Assembly: GCA_023105745.1 (NCBI GenBank)
Contig: JALGQZ010000006.1
Location: forward strand, 33,743,686-33,807,685
From: Austropuccinia psidii
Lineage: Eukaryota; Basidiomycota; Pucciniomycetes; Pucciniales; Sphaerophragmiaceae
Direction: 5' to 3'
Length of the DNA: 64,000 nt
The translations under genes were made by a program, and so were the position numbers. The notes beneath the pieces were generated by a model. It was not told where the DNA came from. It was given only the letters and a program-made list of their open reading frames with translations, and did not search any database. This document shows, piece by piece, positions 38,111-49,890 of this stretch (position 1 is the first letter of the stretch; each line of letters begins with the position of its first letter).

Positions 38111-41100
38111 TGATAAAAATGGCTACACATGACAGCAGGTGTTGCATTTGAAAAGTATCTTGGACCTTTCCTGCTAATTAGGTTATACCCAGGATATCAA
38201 TGTTTGTTATTATTCCAAGCTATTCTAAGTCACTGGAACATTACAGAATTTTCAAGATTTTATTTCTTTTTTTTAATTGGATACAGTAAGAATATAGTAT
38301 ATTTTATGAAAATCTTTCCAATTTATATTTTCATCTGAAAAATGTTTTTGTTTATGATAGAAGATCAAATTCACAAATCAATTCACAATCTAAAAAATTC
38401 TTTCCTTTTAATGGCAAAAATAAGTTAAACACAGCTTTAAAAATGAATTGAGTTTTTATCTTTCTTGATTTTTAACTTATTATTTCTTATTTATTCCTCA
38501 AAAATTGCTTAAAAATATCAAAATCAGCTTCTTTCCACTGAATCCCCCTCTGAATAAATTGGATTGTTGGAAATTTTTTTCACATCAAATTGTTAGAGTC
38601 CTGTAAACTCAGAATGAACATATAAAAGTTTTTAAATTCCTCAAATAAACTCATTTCCAAAAAAAATCAGGTTATTTCCCTCTTTATTCTATCAAATTGA
38701 TTTAATTTTACTATTATTTTGATTTTTTATAATTTTTTTAATTTTATGATCACTTTTTATCATCAATAAATTTCATCAATTTCTATTAATAAGGCTATTA
38801 TAGCACTATTTTAAGCGAAAATCGTTACTCTTTCTTGTATTGAAGTATTATTCCTTAAATTTCAAGAGGGGTACTGGGCTGTATACAATACAGACCTTGA
38901 TACTGGGAGAAATCAAAAATTTAGAAAGGAAATTACAGTATAGGTACTACAGGCCTTTTAATAGTTGATACTGTAAAATTGTTGAAAATCATCAACAAAT
39001 TTACAGTAGTGGCCATTACAGGTCCTGTACTGTAACACAATTGATCCTTGTGAATGAATTTACAGTAGCAGACCTTATAAGGCCTCCTACTTTAATTCCA
39101 ATTGAAAGCTAAAACATAAAATTAAGTTAAAACAAATTAATAAAATTAAAAATTAACTCAGGAGATCTTCAAAATAAAACATAAAAAAACAGAAAACAGA
39201 AAAGTAATAAAATAATAAAAGTGAAATTTAACCAAGGAGTATGGATAATAAAACTCAAAAAAGAAAATGAAATGAAAAAAATAAAAAAAAAGGTTTTTTT
39301 TTCAGTATAAGAAAGAAAGTTCTTTTTAATTATGTTATTTATAAAATTTAAAAAAATCTTGATTGTAATAATAAAAATTGAATCACACATTTAATTAATT
39401 TTTTCATGTAGTTAAATCATTTTATTTAAATTATTTGTTGAAAAAAATGTTTTAAAATAATTTTTGTGGTTTTTGTGTATTTTTTTGCACATTTGAAATT
39501 AAAATTAAAGGATAATTGTGTTAAAAAAGAATTTGGGAAAGACCAATAGGAGTATAAGAGCTTAAAATTTCTCTGAAAAAACTACTTAAAAATTGAAATA
39601 CTTTTTTATTGCAAGAACTCAGGACAAGTTATATTGATCTTTAAGAGCTATATTCCCATATAACATAGAAGTCTTTCGAAATAATCTCAAAAAGCTTCAT
39701 TTACCTTGAATATTCCTCAAAAATTATTAAAATGAATATTAATAATATATCCTTTCTTTTAAAATATTCAACAGAATTTCCTTTTATTTTAAACTATATT
39801 GTTACAAATTTTTATCATATTTCCCTGGATGGAAAAAAAAGATTAATGATTAATTTTAATAATAACAACATTTTTAGTAAAAAAAAATTCTTCATGGGCT
39901 TAAATATTTCTGAGAAGACTCTTCTCAAAAATTCTTATCAAAAATATGACAAACTCGGAAATTTCTTGAGAAAACTTTGATAATTGAAATTCAATACTTG
40001 TAATTTGATTCAGAAAATTCTTTTTGATTTCAATTGATCATGGATCTGAATTGCTATTTGTTCTACTTTAAGCTTAGTTCCAAAAATTTCCCAGCTTATT
40101 TATGTGAATTCTTTGTTTAAAATATGACTTTAATCCATACCTTAACATTTTAATTAAAAATAAATACCAAATGAAAACAAGAAATATTCTCATAAAAACT
40201 TTTAAAAACAATTTAAAGAACTGAATATATAAATTTTTCAAATAGAATCTATAAGAATTTAATTATTCTAAATTAATCATTATTTTAGTATTTATAATTT
40301 AATCAAATTACTTTCAAATTCTCAAACCTCTCAAAAGATTTATAAAAAAAGTTTTAAAACAACTTATTAATACAAGCTATTTTGTCTTAATATTATCTAA
40401 GGTTTCCATTCATTAAAAAAATAACTCAATAAATTTCTTGATCTACTCATAAAGATGCAGTTTTTAATTATTCTCAATGGATTTTGAAATTTTTTAATTG
40501 ATTTAGATATAAATTATTAATAAGTGTTTAAAAAAGTTATCTCATAACTTTCAGGAAATTTTTAATTTAGAAAAATTGGAAAATTATACTCTAAAAATAG
40601 TTTTTTTTATTTTTTAGCTAATTAGAAAATTAAAAAAAAAAATTTTTTAAGTATTTAAGTTTATTAAACCATCAATTTTAGATAAAATTTTTAAATTTTT
40701 CTTTTAGTAAATGGTGAGCTCTCAATATATTATGATAATTAAAAACATTAAATTAATAAAATTAAAATTTAAAAAATTCAAAATTCTTATAGAATAAAGA
40801 AAATATAATTAAAAAAAAATTAATTAATTAAATAGGAATTTATATTAATAAATAATTTTAAGAATAATCAAATAATTTTTTTTTTTTTAAAAAAAAATAA
40901 TAATTTCTAACTATATTTAATAGATTAATATTCCCTTTCCAAAAAATTTAAAAAAAAAATAAATATTTTCTTTAATTTAAATTTATTTTTTATTTTAATG
41001 AAATTAATAACCTAATTTGATTAAGATAAAAAAATTAAATCATCTTTTTTTTTCTTCAAAAAATTAAAATAGATTTAATATATTAAGATTTTAAAATCAG

Positions 41101-41602
41101 AATTAATAATTTCTTCACAATAATTTGAAAAAAAAGTGAAGTTAAATTATTATAAAGAAAGCAAAACATAGAATTCACCAAAAAAAAATTAAAAAATCTG
41201 AGGTTTTTTAATGGTTATTGATTATTTAAAACTATATTATTTATACATGGTTTTATATGAAGAGAAAGATATTTTTTTAAATTAAGCCATAGAATTTTAG
41301 AATTAAAAATTCACCTATTTTAAGACTAAATCCCAATATTTTAGTTTAAATATTTAGATTATCTGGATATAAATTTAAAACCCTCCTCCAAAGTAGCTAA
41401 TATGATTAAATAGGGGTGAAAGGTTTTTTAATATATACTAAACTTTTGTGATAATATCCTTAAAATTACTTTAGAACCTAATTTTTTAAATCTTAACCTC
41501 AATTTTGATTAAAATTTCAATTTGAAAATAGAGAAAAAAATAAGTCATATAATTTCTCACAAAATACAACTTTCATAAGAAAATCAATTTAAATGTTAGA
41601 AT
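38111..41602. other. AT-rich spacer
   Basis: There is no recognisable gene. Most of 39.1-41.5 kb is extremely AT-rich. The one structured patch is 38870-39110, described separately. Confidence 0.5.
38870..39110. repeat. Diverged short repeats with TACAGTA/TACAGGCC words
   Basis: Three or four loose repeats of 60-70 bp carry 'ttacagta', 'g(g/c)cc(t/a)ta(c/t)agg' and 'ctgta' in the same order (near 38935, 39000 and 39060). Similar 'tacaggtcctgta' words occur in the family A and B LTRs, so this may be a scrap of a related LTR. Confidence 0.4.
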
Positions 41603-41628
41603 AGGGGGTGTCAAAGTCACCAAATCCC
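41603..41628 (+). repeat. Left terminal inverted repeat of the Harbinger-like element
   Basis: It starts AGGGGGTGTCAAAGTCACC and pairs with 47700-47725 with two mismatches in 26 bp. The left flank is AAT. The subterminal DNA to about 41760 holds CAAATCCC or TAAATCC(C/T) at 41621, 41657, 41670, 41692 and 41734, and an inverted GGGATTTC at 41750. Confidence 0.9.
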
Positions 41629-41883
41629 GCCTTAAAATAATGCGGGATTCGGAACCCAAATCCCAACACTAAATCCTGGGTTTTTTATGTGTAAATCCCA
41701 TGGCATTTCAACTGAGTCCCCTGGTATATTGACCAAATCCCATGCATCTGGGATTTCAGTTTGAAACCTAACCCAAATGAGTACTCACAATTAATAACTG
41801 TACAACATATTCTTCTACACTCCATTTTGGACAATCTGACCGAAAAGCTTACAGTCCATTGATACTTCTATATCCATATAATA

Positions 41884-43037
41884 ATGCCTCGTTCCAAAGC
41901 AAGACACATCAAGTCAGATATGAAGATCACCTCTGGCCTGCCACATCCATCAGGTCAGTTAATACATACAGATTATCTAACCATAATTAATTGGCTTTCA
42001 GTAAAATCCAATTTCAAGTCATTTTTTGGTACTAGTGGCTCAACATCTATTGGAAGACCTCTGTCATCAAAGCAGCATGGATTTAAGCTTATTGCCATTG
42101 AGTTCAACAAAAAATCACAAAATCACCTAAACTTTAGCTCAAGCAGCATTTGAGATTGATGGCAAACATATAAAAAGAAGTATATGACAGCAAAAAAATT
42201 TGAAAATTTAACTGGGGCTGGACTAACAGAAGAAGATGAGAGTAAAGGAATCAAATCAATGAGTGAAAAGCTTGAATGTATGTGTCCTTGCTATGCTGAA
42301 ATGGATGTCCTCTTTGGCAACAAGCCCAATGTCACTCCCTTTTCAAGCTATGATTCACAAGAAAAAGACAGCTTAAATGGTGATGATTATGTTTTTCTTG
42401 CTAAGGTAAGCTATTGTCTCTTCCTTTTTTTACCTGCAATAATTAATCCTAATTTACTTTTTAAAGGAGAATGATGGTTTGGAATCACCACTCAATCTGG
42501 TTCCTTTGCTTCATAATGAAGATGACTTGGTTTGAGTGGAAAACATTCAAGATGAATCAGTAAGTATGTTTAAGCCTGATACTTATGAAATCCATTGTTG
42601 ATTATTTCTCCTTTTACCAGCAAAGTAAATCCATAATGAATTCAACACAAAAGCATAATCAAGCATTGATTCCCAACTTGAATGACAAGAGTGGTTCTAG
42701 GAAAAGGCCAATGGATATGTTTGCACCAACATATGCAAATTTGCTTTAATCATGGCAAAAGAGTATGTTTTGGATTTATGATTACTCTGATCAATTGTAC
42801 TGACAAAAATTATACTTTGTAGCCTGTGAAACCAGTGAAAATGCTTATTTGGAGTGGGACAGAGAGAGGTGGAATGAAGAGAAAGCAAGCAACATGGAAA
42901 AGCAATGGTTTGAAGAAGTCAGGTTGCAAAAGCTTTTGATGAGAAGCAACATTCCAAGAAACAATAATTTGAAAAAGAAAAGTGGAATTGTGAATTGGAA
43001 TTTAAGGAAAAGAAATGCCAGATGGATCTCACTATAG
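41884..43037 (+). pseudogene. Harbinger accessory protein (Myb/trihelix-like ORF2), decayed
   Basis: Model: 41884-42405, 42467-42559, then 42621 to 43037. Introns of 61 bp each have gtaagc...aaag and gtaagt...ccag borders. The N-terminal part (about residues 20-100) has the W-L-S-V-K-S-N-F-K-S-F-F-G-like and helix spacing of the Myb/trihelix-like DNA-binding ORF of rust Harbinger-type elements. It then has T-G-A-G-L-T-E-E-D-E-S-K-G-I-K-S-M and C-M-C-P-C-Y-A-E-M-D-V-L-F-G. The C-terminal third is a charged helix (Y-L-E-W-D-R-E-R-W-N-E-E-K). In-frame stops sit at 42151 and 42157, with more in exons 2-3. The known role of such ORFs is binding subterminal motifs and bringing the transposase to the nucleus. 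Confidence 0.65.
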
Positions 43038-44800
43038 CGGCATTGTCATCAAGCAGGCCAATTGTGAAGCTGAAATGCATTCTGAATTTAATCAATAAAA
43101 AATGACATAATAGGTATACATCATGTAATCATTTTATATGTGGTTATTTGTTAAATAAAGCTGATGTTTATGTGTAATTGGGGAACCAAATTGCAATTCA
43201 TCTTATGTTGTGAAATTTAATTGCAATTTGTTACAAAATTGAAAATTCAGGCTAGTTTTGCATCAAGTGTTTTTGTGACAAATACCAAAGTCCAAGCCTG
43301 TTCCAAATGAAATTGAAGAGTCCCTATGCATTTCCTTTATTTTGGATTTTTGCCCAATACAAGTGGATGGGTACTTCTTTCCCTTTTTAGATGATTTGAT
43401 TTTTTTGGACATTTATTTTTTTTTGTTTTTTTTCTACATGTTTCTTGAATTTATTTTTGTTTTCTTTTATCTTAATTTTTTGGTGATCAATTGAGGCATT
43501 TTCTTTTTTTTGGGAATATTTTGGAGGTATTTTTATATGTTTATTTTTTTATATTTTTGTTTTTTTGTTTAGTTTATTTCCTTTTTTTAATTTTTATTCA
43601 CTTTTTTTTTGAGTTTTGATTATTTTGTTTGGTTTTTTTTTTCTTGAGTGTAATTTCATTTTTTTATTTTTAGTGATTTTTTTTTCTCCCAGCTGTTTAT
43701 TTTAAGCTCAACTTTTTTTAATTAAGATTATTCAACCAAAAATTCAATTTTATTTTGAAACAGGTAATTCTTTTTTTTTGTTTTTTTAACAGCTTCAACC
43801 TCTCACTTCTTCACCCCTCACTTTCAATTTTAATTTCAATTTTTTTTGTTTTTTTTTTAGATTCTTCCAAATAAATTATTTTTTTTTATTCAGGTAAGTC
43901 TTTCTCATTTTTGTTTTTCCACAGGCTCCACCTCTCACTCAATTTTTTTTTAATAACTCATACTAACATTCTTCCACTTTGTTAATTATAGGTAAATCAC
44001 TAAATTTTTTATTAAAAGATCTCTTCTCTATCTGTTCATCCACCTCCAACTGCACTCCAACAACACCTTCCATCACCCCAGTCACCCCAACCCCTTCATC
44101 CACCACTCACCCTGGAACCTCCCACAAATGCACCTGGGAGGTTCCAGGCATTAGGCCTTCAAAATCGTTCCGAATCAATTTGTAATCAATTCAGAAGGCC
44201 TCCAAAATCAATTTGGAATCGATTTGGAACAATTTTAACTATTTTCACTGTTGATGGCCTCCAGAGGCCATTAACACTAAATATATTATTATTATTATTT
44301 CAGACCAGTCTTGAATGCCTAACTGACCTGATTCTTTTTTGATTGTCTTAAATCATCATCATCATTAATTTATTATGTGATTTTTTTTTAATTTTTCTTT
44401 TGATCATGATGATCACTGACTTCAATGTTTTATCTTTTTTTCTTAAATCATCATCAATAATCATTCATCATCTTTTTTTTAATTTTATTTTTTCTACTGA
44501 TAATCCCTTTTAACTGATGTTTTTTTTTGTATCATTATAATTACTGAACCACTTTTTTTTTCTTTTTTTCTAATAATCATTATAAATTACTGATGATTTA
44601 TTTTTTTTTCATTTATTTATAATCATAATCATATTGAATTTGTGTTTTTTTTATTTATTTATTTTTTGATGATGATCATTACTGACCTATGTTTCTCTTA
44701 TTTATTTATTTTTTAATATAGGGGAGGATCATTCATAAGGGTTTCTTTTGAAATGACATTCAATTTCACCCCCCTTCCAACATCCTTGAAATTCAAAAAA
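43038..44800. other. T-rich, non-coding interior of the Harbinger-like element
   Basis: Long T runs broken by occasional C/A-rich patches. A C-rich stretch at 44040-44140 repeats CCACC/CACC/CCC words and is followed by an inverted word pair (CTGGGAGGTTCCAGG). ATCATCATT and TGATGATGATC words recur at 44350-44700. I see no gene here. It would be the upstream region of the Tet-like gene. Confidence 0.5.
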
Positions 44801-44846
44801 ATGCTCCTCCTCTCTCTCACTCTTCAAATCATTTTGATGATTTCAT

Positions 44847-44975
44847 GATTAGGACTAAACCAGACTCAGGACATCATCAGAATGATTTGAAAGATGATTA
44901 AGCTATTATTTCTCCTCTTGATGTCATGGTTAGGACTAAACCAAATATAGAACATCATGAGGATAATAATACCAA
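44847..44975 (+). repeat. Direct duplication at the start of the Tet-like gene
   Basis: The words ATGATTAGGACTAAACCAGA (44847) and ATGGTTAGGACTAAACCAAA (44925) start two copies of a segment about 78 bp apart; each goes on with 'GAACATCAT' or 'GGACATCAT' and a Gly/Asp-Asn-rich codon run. The upstream copy runs into a stop, so the start at 44926 (second ATG) is the one that opens the long frame. Confidence 0.7.
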
Positions 44976-46094
44976 ATCAAATCATAAAAGAAAGCTCACC
45001 CAAAGCCAAAGACAACACATCCATGATTCAAAACAAATTATGTCTCACCTTGGCCATTCAAACAAAGAATATAAAAACTTCTCAACCATTTTGATTGAAA
45101 AGAAATCTGCCAATGCCTCATGGTTAAAACTTCCATCACTCAATACTCTCCCCCATCCTTATATACTCATTGATAAAACAACAAAGCCCTTTTTGCCTGT
45201 CATCATATATGAAATAACCCCTTTTGATAATTCTTATGGACACTCTCAAATTCTCCAAAACCTCATCATGACATTAATGTCCTTATCTCAAAATAAACAA
45301 GAAATTAAAACCAATAAGCAACTCCAAGGTGGAATTATGAAAGGTATTGGGTTTCATTCTGTTTCAGATTCTGGAAAATCTGCAGGTGTGTGATATTTTT
45401 TGCTTATTATTTTAATAATTACTAACTAATTACAAAATTATTAGGTGTTTACTCCAGAAAAACAAGTTTAACTCCTCATCAAATTGAAACAGATAATAAT
45501 CAATTGACCAAACTTCATTAATATGATGAATTTGTTTACTCAAGAATCTCCCATTTTTTGAAATTAGCAGTAAATGAAAATCAGTCATTAATGGAAGCAT
45601 CCAAATTACCAAATTTGAGTCAATTTGAATGGACTTCTTCCAATCCCAAGGAAAAATTCAAATCATTTACCAATGTCATTGTCACTCAAGATGGATTTTT
45701 CAATCAGCTGCACCAAGATTTAAATGATCTCAATTCCTGGACTTATGGTATATTTTCTTTTGTATCAAAAAATGATTTCCATCCACTTCCAACTGTCTTC
45801 ACCCCCTCTGGACATGGCTTACACTTCCCCAAATTCAAAATGGAGATTAATTTTTCAAAAAAATCTGGCATCATGAAAATTCTTTGGAAGACATCAACAA
45901 TGGTTCATCATACAACAAAACCACCTCCAGAAATTATCAATCATGATGAAATAACTCGTTGTGGATGTTCTTTTCAAATCAACCATAAATTATTTAATGT
46001 AGGTGACAAATTCTTGAAAATGACACACACCAAAATTAATTCAAAAGTCAAAGGGTACTTTGAAAGAAATATTCAGGATCAAAAAAAGAATTAA
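44926..46094 (+). pseudogene. Tet-like 2OG-Fe(II) dioxygenase, one in-frame stop
   Basis: Two exons (44926-45385 and 45445-46094; a 59-bp gtgtgt...ttag intron) join in frame to 369 codons with a single TAA at 45519-45521. The protein matches the Tet-like 2OG-Fe(II) oxygenase family expanded in rust fungi: Q-G-G-I-M-K-G-I-G-F near residue 145; T-Q-D-G-F-F-N-Q-L-H-Q-D with the iron-binding H-x-D (about 45711-45719); W-T-Y-G-I-F; G-H-G-L-H-F-P; M-V-H-H-T-T with the second iron His (about 45905-45914); and I-T-R-C-G-C-S-F-Q-I-N with the Arg expected to bind 2-oxoglutarate. The TET/JBP fold oxidises 5-methylpyrimidines in DNA; the substrate here is not known. Apart from the stop, the key residues are all kept. 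Confidence 0.82.
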
Positions 46095-46181
46095 AAAATA
46101 TTAATTGTAAATAGTTTTATTTTAACAATAACATCTCCACTCCATTTTATGCCATTAAATTAAGTACATAAATTAATGGTC

Positions 46182-47524
46182 CTAATAAAATTTACAATTG
46201 ACTATTTTTCCATTCCAAAGTAATTGGTTTAATTTTTTTTCACACATATTTACCACATCTTCCCCAATGTTGTTGTTAGCCAGATTTTCTTAATGTGGTT
46301 GATCATCATCTTCATATAAATCAAATCATTCATCACCAATTTGTTCTAAAATATTATGTCAAATCATGCAAGAAACAACCCAACTAACAAAATATTCAAT
46401 TTCACAATTGTCCCTCATTTGATTTTGCATTTCCTTTAGAGAAAACCACCTCTCCTTCAGAATTCCAATGGCATGCTTGATTCTGACCCTTTATTTTGCT
46501 ATACACTAATTGAAAGAATGGTTTTCTTCATTCTGTGCTACTACTCCCTTATATGCTGGAACAACCCAAGGAGAGCTTGCATATACTGAATCAGTAAGTA
46601 ATTACCAATCCTTTTCATAAAAATCTTGAGGTTTTTGTTCTAGTTTCATATGTTGATAGACATTTTAATCATGAAGTGACCCTGTAAAACCAACATGTAG
46701 CGCAATGAACTGTTTGTTAATATTGAAAACCAGTTGTGTTGACATGGAATATCTTATTTGTAAACAATCAGTAAGATTGAAATAAAGAATAAATATTAAA
46801 CAGCTTACCTTTTTTTGCAATCAAAATAGGCTTCACCATCATTGGGAGGATGTTGTGATAATGGTATGAGACTCCCATCAATAAACCCAATGCACCCAGG
46901 GAAGCCTTCTGCTTGCATTACTTGAGACATCTCTCTTTGTTGTTCTATTGTTGGCCACACAATCACTTTGCACTTCAAATTCATTAATATATGGATGACT
47001 CTTTGAGTTTACAACACCATAGCCCCATGGCTAATTCCAAATAACATTACAATCTTTCCCAAAGAAGCCCCATTGCCATTTGATCCTAGCCTTGATAATG
47101 CCACAGCCAATTGGATGGCAGGATTGCACTGTTTGTTTTGTGATGAGTTTTGAAGCGTTTTATCAGCTTGAATTTGTGCAACCAATTTTTCAAATGATTC
47201 ATGTGTGGTCCTACATAGCTTTCAAAATGTTTCAGATGATAATTTTTGTAAATCATTCATCATATACATGTAATGTGATGGATATCTTCTACAAGGATTG
47301 ATGTATCTTTGTGATGTTATCATATCTAATAAGATTATATCTTCCTGTATATCAGAATCCCTATCAGAGTTGAGAGCATCAATTGACTGAAGTGAGTTTA
47401 AGGTCTGAAGTGAAGATAGCCTTTGCAATGCCTTGGGCTTGGTAAATGAAGAAAAGGCCTGTAGTAAATGCAATTTTAAATCAAATACTTTAATAAATGA
47501 CAATTGTATCAATATTTTATGCAA
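46182..47524 (-). pseudogene. PIF/Harbinger DDE transposase (HARBI1-like), decayed
   Basis: On the minus strand, exon 1 runs 47524-46809 and exon 2 46752-46182, with a 56-bp gtaagc...ataag intron that joins in frame. N-terminal landmarks are R-Y-I-N-P-C-R-R-Y and H-E-S-F-E-K-L-V. The DDE nuclease has G-F-P-G-C-I-G-F-I-D-G-S (first Asp, near 46880), G-F-T-G-S-L-H-D (second Asp, near 46680), T-D-S-V-Y-A-S-S-P-W-V-V-P-A-Y-K (near 46580) and R-V-R-I-K-H-A-I-G-I-L-K-E-R-W (near 46480). The third acidic residue, normally Glu in the R-I-E-H-A box, is Lys, so it cannot cleave. Several in-frame stops are also present. It is convergent with the Tet-like gene, with stop codons only about 90 bp apart. 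Confidence 0.88.
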
Positions 47525-47699
47525 TTTAATGCCCTTACTTAGTTGTGTGTTTTAAACATGTGCCTTTATGGGGAGCTAAAGGCGGGACTTTAGTATTTAA
47601 ACATGGGATTTGGTACCAAAAACCTGGGTTTTTTACCTTGAAGATACCACACCTCTTGAGGTGTGGGATTTTGGCAAAAAAAAGCAGGATTTTGAGTGT

Positions 47700-47725
47700 G
47701 GGATTTGGTAATTTTGACACCCCCT
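47700..47725 (-). repeat. Right terminal inverted repeat of the Harbinger-like element
   Basis: The minus strand starts AGGGGGTGTCAAAATTACC. The right flank AAT repeats the left flank. Subterminal GGGATTT(T/G) words occur at about 47604, 47666 and 47700, with the related words 'gggacttt' (47585) and 'aggatttt' (47687), mirroring the left end. Confidence 0.9.
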
Positions 47726-47735
47726 AATATAATTC

Positions 47736-48477
47736 TGTCACAGGGGCTCTTTGAAGTGAAGAGGTCCTGGCACTCAGTAAACTGGGACTCACTTATGGAG
47801 GGCTCAAAGATATGGTAAGAAAGGATACACTTTAGAGTGTTAAAGATGAATTACTAAAAGAATGAATATAATAAAGCAGAAACAAAAGAATAAGAATAAA
47901 AGAATAGAAGAGCCAACCACAAACAAGTCCAAGTCCACTGTTTCAACCTATCAGAATGGAAAGAGAAGGGTTAATAAGGATATGGCCCCCCAACTCATAC
48001 TGTACAGGCAAAGAGAGAAATGCAAAGACTAACTTAAAATTAAATAATTATAATACCCAAAATAAGGATAAGAATAATCATAAAATAATAAATAAACTAA
48101 ATTAATTAACTGGGGAAAAGTCCCCAGGGGGGAGAGAGAGGGGCTGGTATATGTGAGAATCACCAGCCCTGATCCAGAGGAAGAATTTTCATGAGAAGAT
48201 TGAATTATTGAATTGAGTCTGGCCAATACAGGTCCTGTACAAGAGGTGTGGTGTATTTGAGTGATCATACAGTTTCATGCTGGTGTATTGAAACTGTATT
48301 GGGTGAATCCAACCTGTACAGGTATTGACAGGCTGTATTGATGTACCAAGCTGTATGCATGTTTCAGAATGAAGATTGCTGAAACTGAATGCTGATGCAG
48401 ATACTGGATCTGCTGATTTGAGGTGTTTGAGTGGGTGTATTGATGAATACCCTTACCCCTGGTGAGTGGTTGTTACA
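47736..48477 (-). mobile_element. Short solo LTR related to family B
   Basis: It starts TGTCACAGGGGCTCTTTGAA and ends GGTTGTTACA. A perfect 5-bp duplication, AATTC, flanks it (47731-47735 and 48478-48482). The first 400 bp follow the family-B LTR (for example 'gtccactgtttcaacct', 'actggggaaaagtccccagg', 'tatatgtga'), but the rest differs and it is half the length of the other B copies (742 bp against about 1.5-1.6 kb). It lies 10 bp outside the Harbinger-like element. Confidence 0.9.
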
Positions 48478-49004
48478 AATTCTTTATATTTTCAAAAGGT
48501 TATCAAACTATTTTATCATTAATTAAAAGTTTCAAAGGTTAAATTTATTTTAAATTTAATTATAAAAAAGAAAATTAATAAGATTAAAATAAATAGAAAA
48601 ATAAAAATAATTATTTTCATTGATTATTGTTGAATTATTAATATTTAAAAATCTTGATTAAAATAATAATATTAATCAAATTGAATTAAGATTTTTTTTT
48701 TTTTTTTTTTTGATTTTAATATTTATCATAAATTTCTTAAAAAAAAAAAAAAAAAAAAAAAACTTTTATTTTTAAATTAAAATTTAATCCTATTTTAAAT
48801 TTAATATTTTAATTTAAACAATTTCTTTCAAATTTATATCAATTTTTTTTTTTTTTGATCAAAAATTTTTTTTTTAAGTGACTCAAATTTTTTTTTTCTT
48901 TTATTATTATTATTATTATTATTTTTTCTTTTTTTTTTTTTTTATAAAAAAAAAAAAAAAAAAAAGAAAAAAAAATTTCTTAAAGATTAGTGATGGTTTT
49001 TTTC

Positions 49005-49040
<36 letters not shown>

Positions 49041-49101
49041 ATTTTGATTTTAAATAAGATTAAAAAAAGTCCTTATTTGATTTTTTTTTTTTTCAATTTT
49101 T

Positions 49102-49146
<45 letters not shown>

Positions 49147-49396
49147 AAATTTTATAAAAAAAAAAAAATTTTTTTTTTTTTTTTTTTTTTAATTTTATTT
49201 AATTTTTAATTATTAAATAAAAAATAAATAAATAAATAATTTTTTCTTTAAAAAAAAAAAAAAAAAAAAATTTTAAAAAAAAAAAAAAAAAAAAATTTTG
49301 AAACAAAAAAAAATTTGAAAAAAATAAAATAAAAAAAAAAAAAAAAGTAAGGTTAATTAATGATTAAATTTTTTTTATTTTTTTAAAAAAAAAAAA

Positions 49397-49478
<82 letters not shown>

Positions 49479-49682
49479 TTATTTTTTTTTAAAAAAAAAA
49501 AATTATTATTATTATTTTATTTTATTTTATTTTATTTAAAAAAAAAATATATATATTAAAAGAAATATATTAAGAAAAAAAAAAAAAAAAAATTGAAAAA
49601 AAGAAAAAGATTTTTTTTTTTTTTAAAAAAAAAAGATATATTATTTTTTAATTTTTAATTTAAAAAAAAAAATATCTATATT

Positions 49683-49714
<32 letters not shown>

Positions 49715-49851
49715 GAATTTAAAAATTTAAAAGATATCTTTTTTTTTTGTTTTTTTTTTTTAAAGTTTTTTAATAATATTAAACCATGAAATTTAATTTA
49801 ATGATATTAATTTTTTTTTCAAAAAACAATTAAAGGATGAAAAAAAAAATG

Positions 49852-49890
<39 letters not shown>

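Larger units (their letters stand above)
41603..47725. mobile_element. PIF/Harbinger-like DNA transposon carrying a Tet-like dioxygenase gene
   Basis: Terminal inverted repeats of 26 bp (41603-41628 and 47700-47725) begin AGGGGGTGTCAAA and differ at only two positions. Both are flanked by AAT (41600-41602 and 47726-47728), a 3-bp duplication as used by the PIF/Harbinger superfamily. Subterminal DNA on both sides is rich in AAATCCC/GGGATTT words. The 6.1-kb interior holds a Myb/trihelix-like accessory gene (plus, 41884-43037), a Tet-like 2OG-Fe(II) dioxygenase gene (plus, 44926-46094) and a Harbinger DDE transposase gene (minus, 46182-47524). All carry some inactivating changes, so this copy is a relic. 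Confidence 0.85.

Noticed and set aside
41603..47725. KDZ-type transposon as the carrier of the Tet-like gene
   Set aside because: The transposase motifs (G-F-I-D-G-S, G-S-L-H-D, R-V-R-I-K-H-A-I-G-I-L-K) and the 3-bp duplication are of PIF/Harbinger type; no KDZ transposase sequence was seen.
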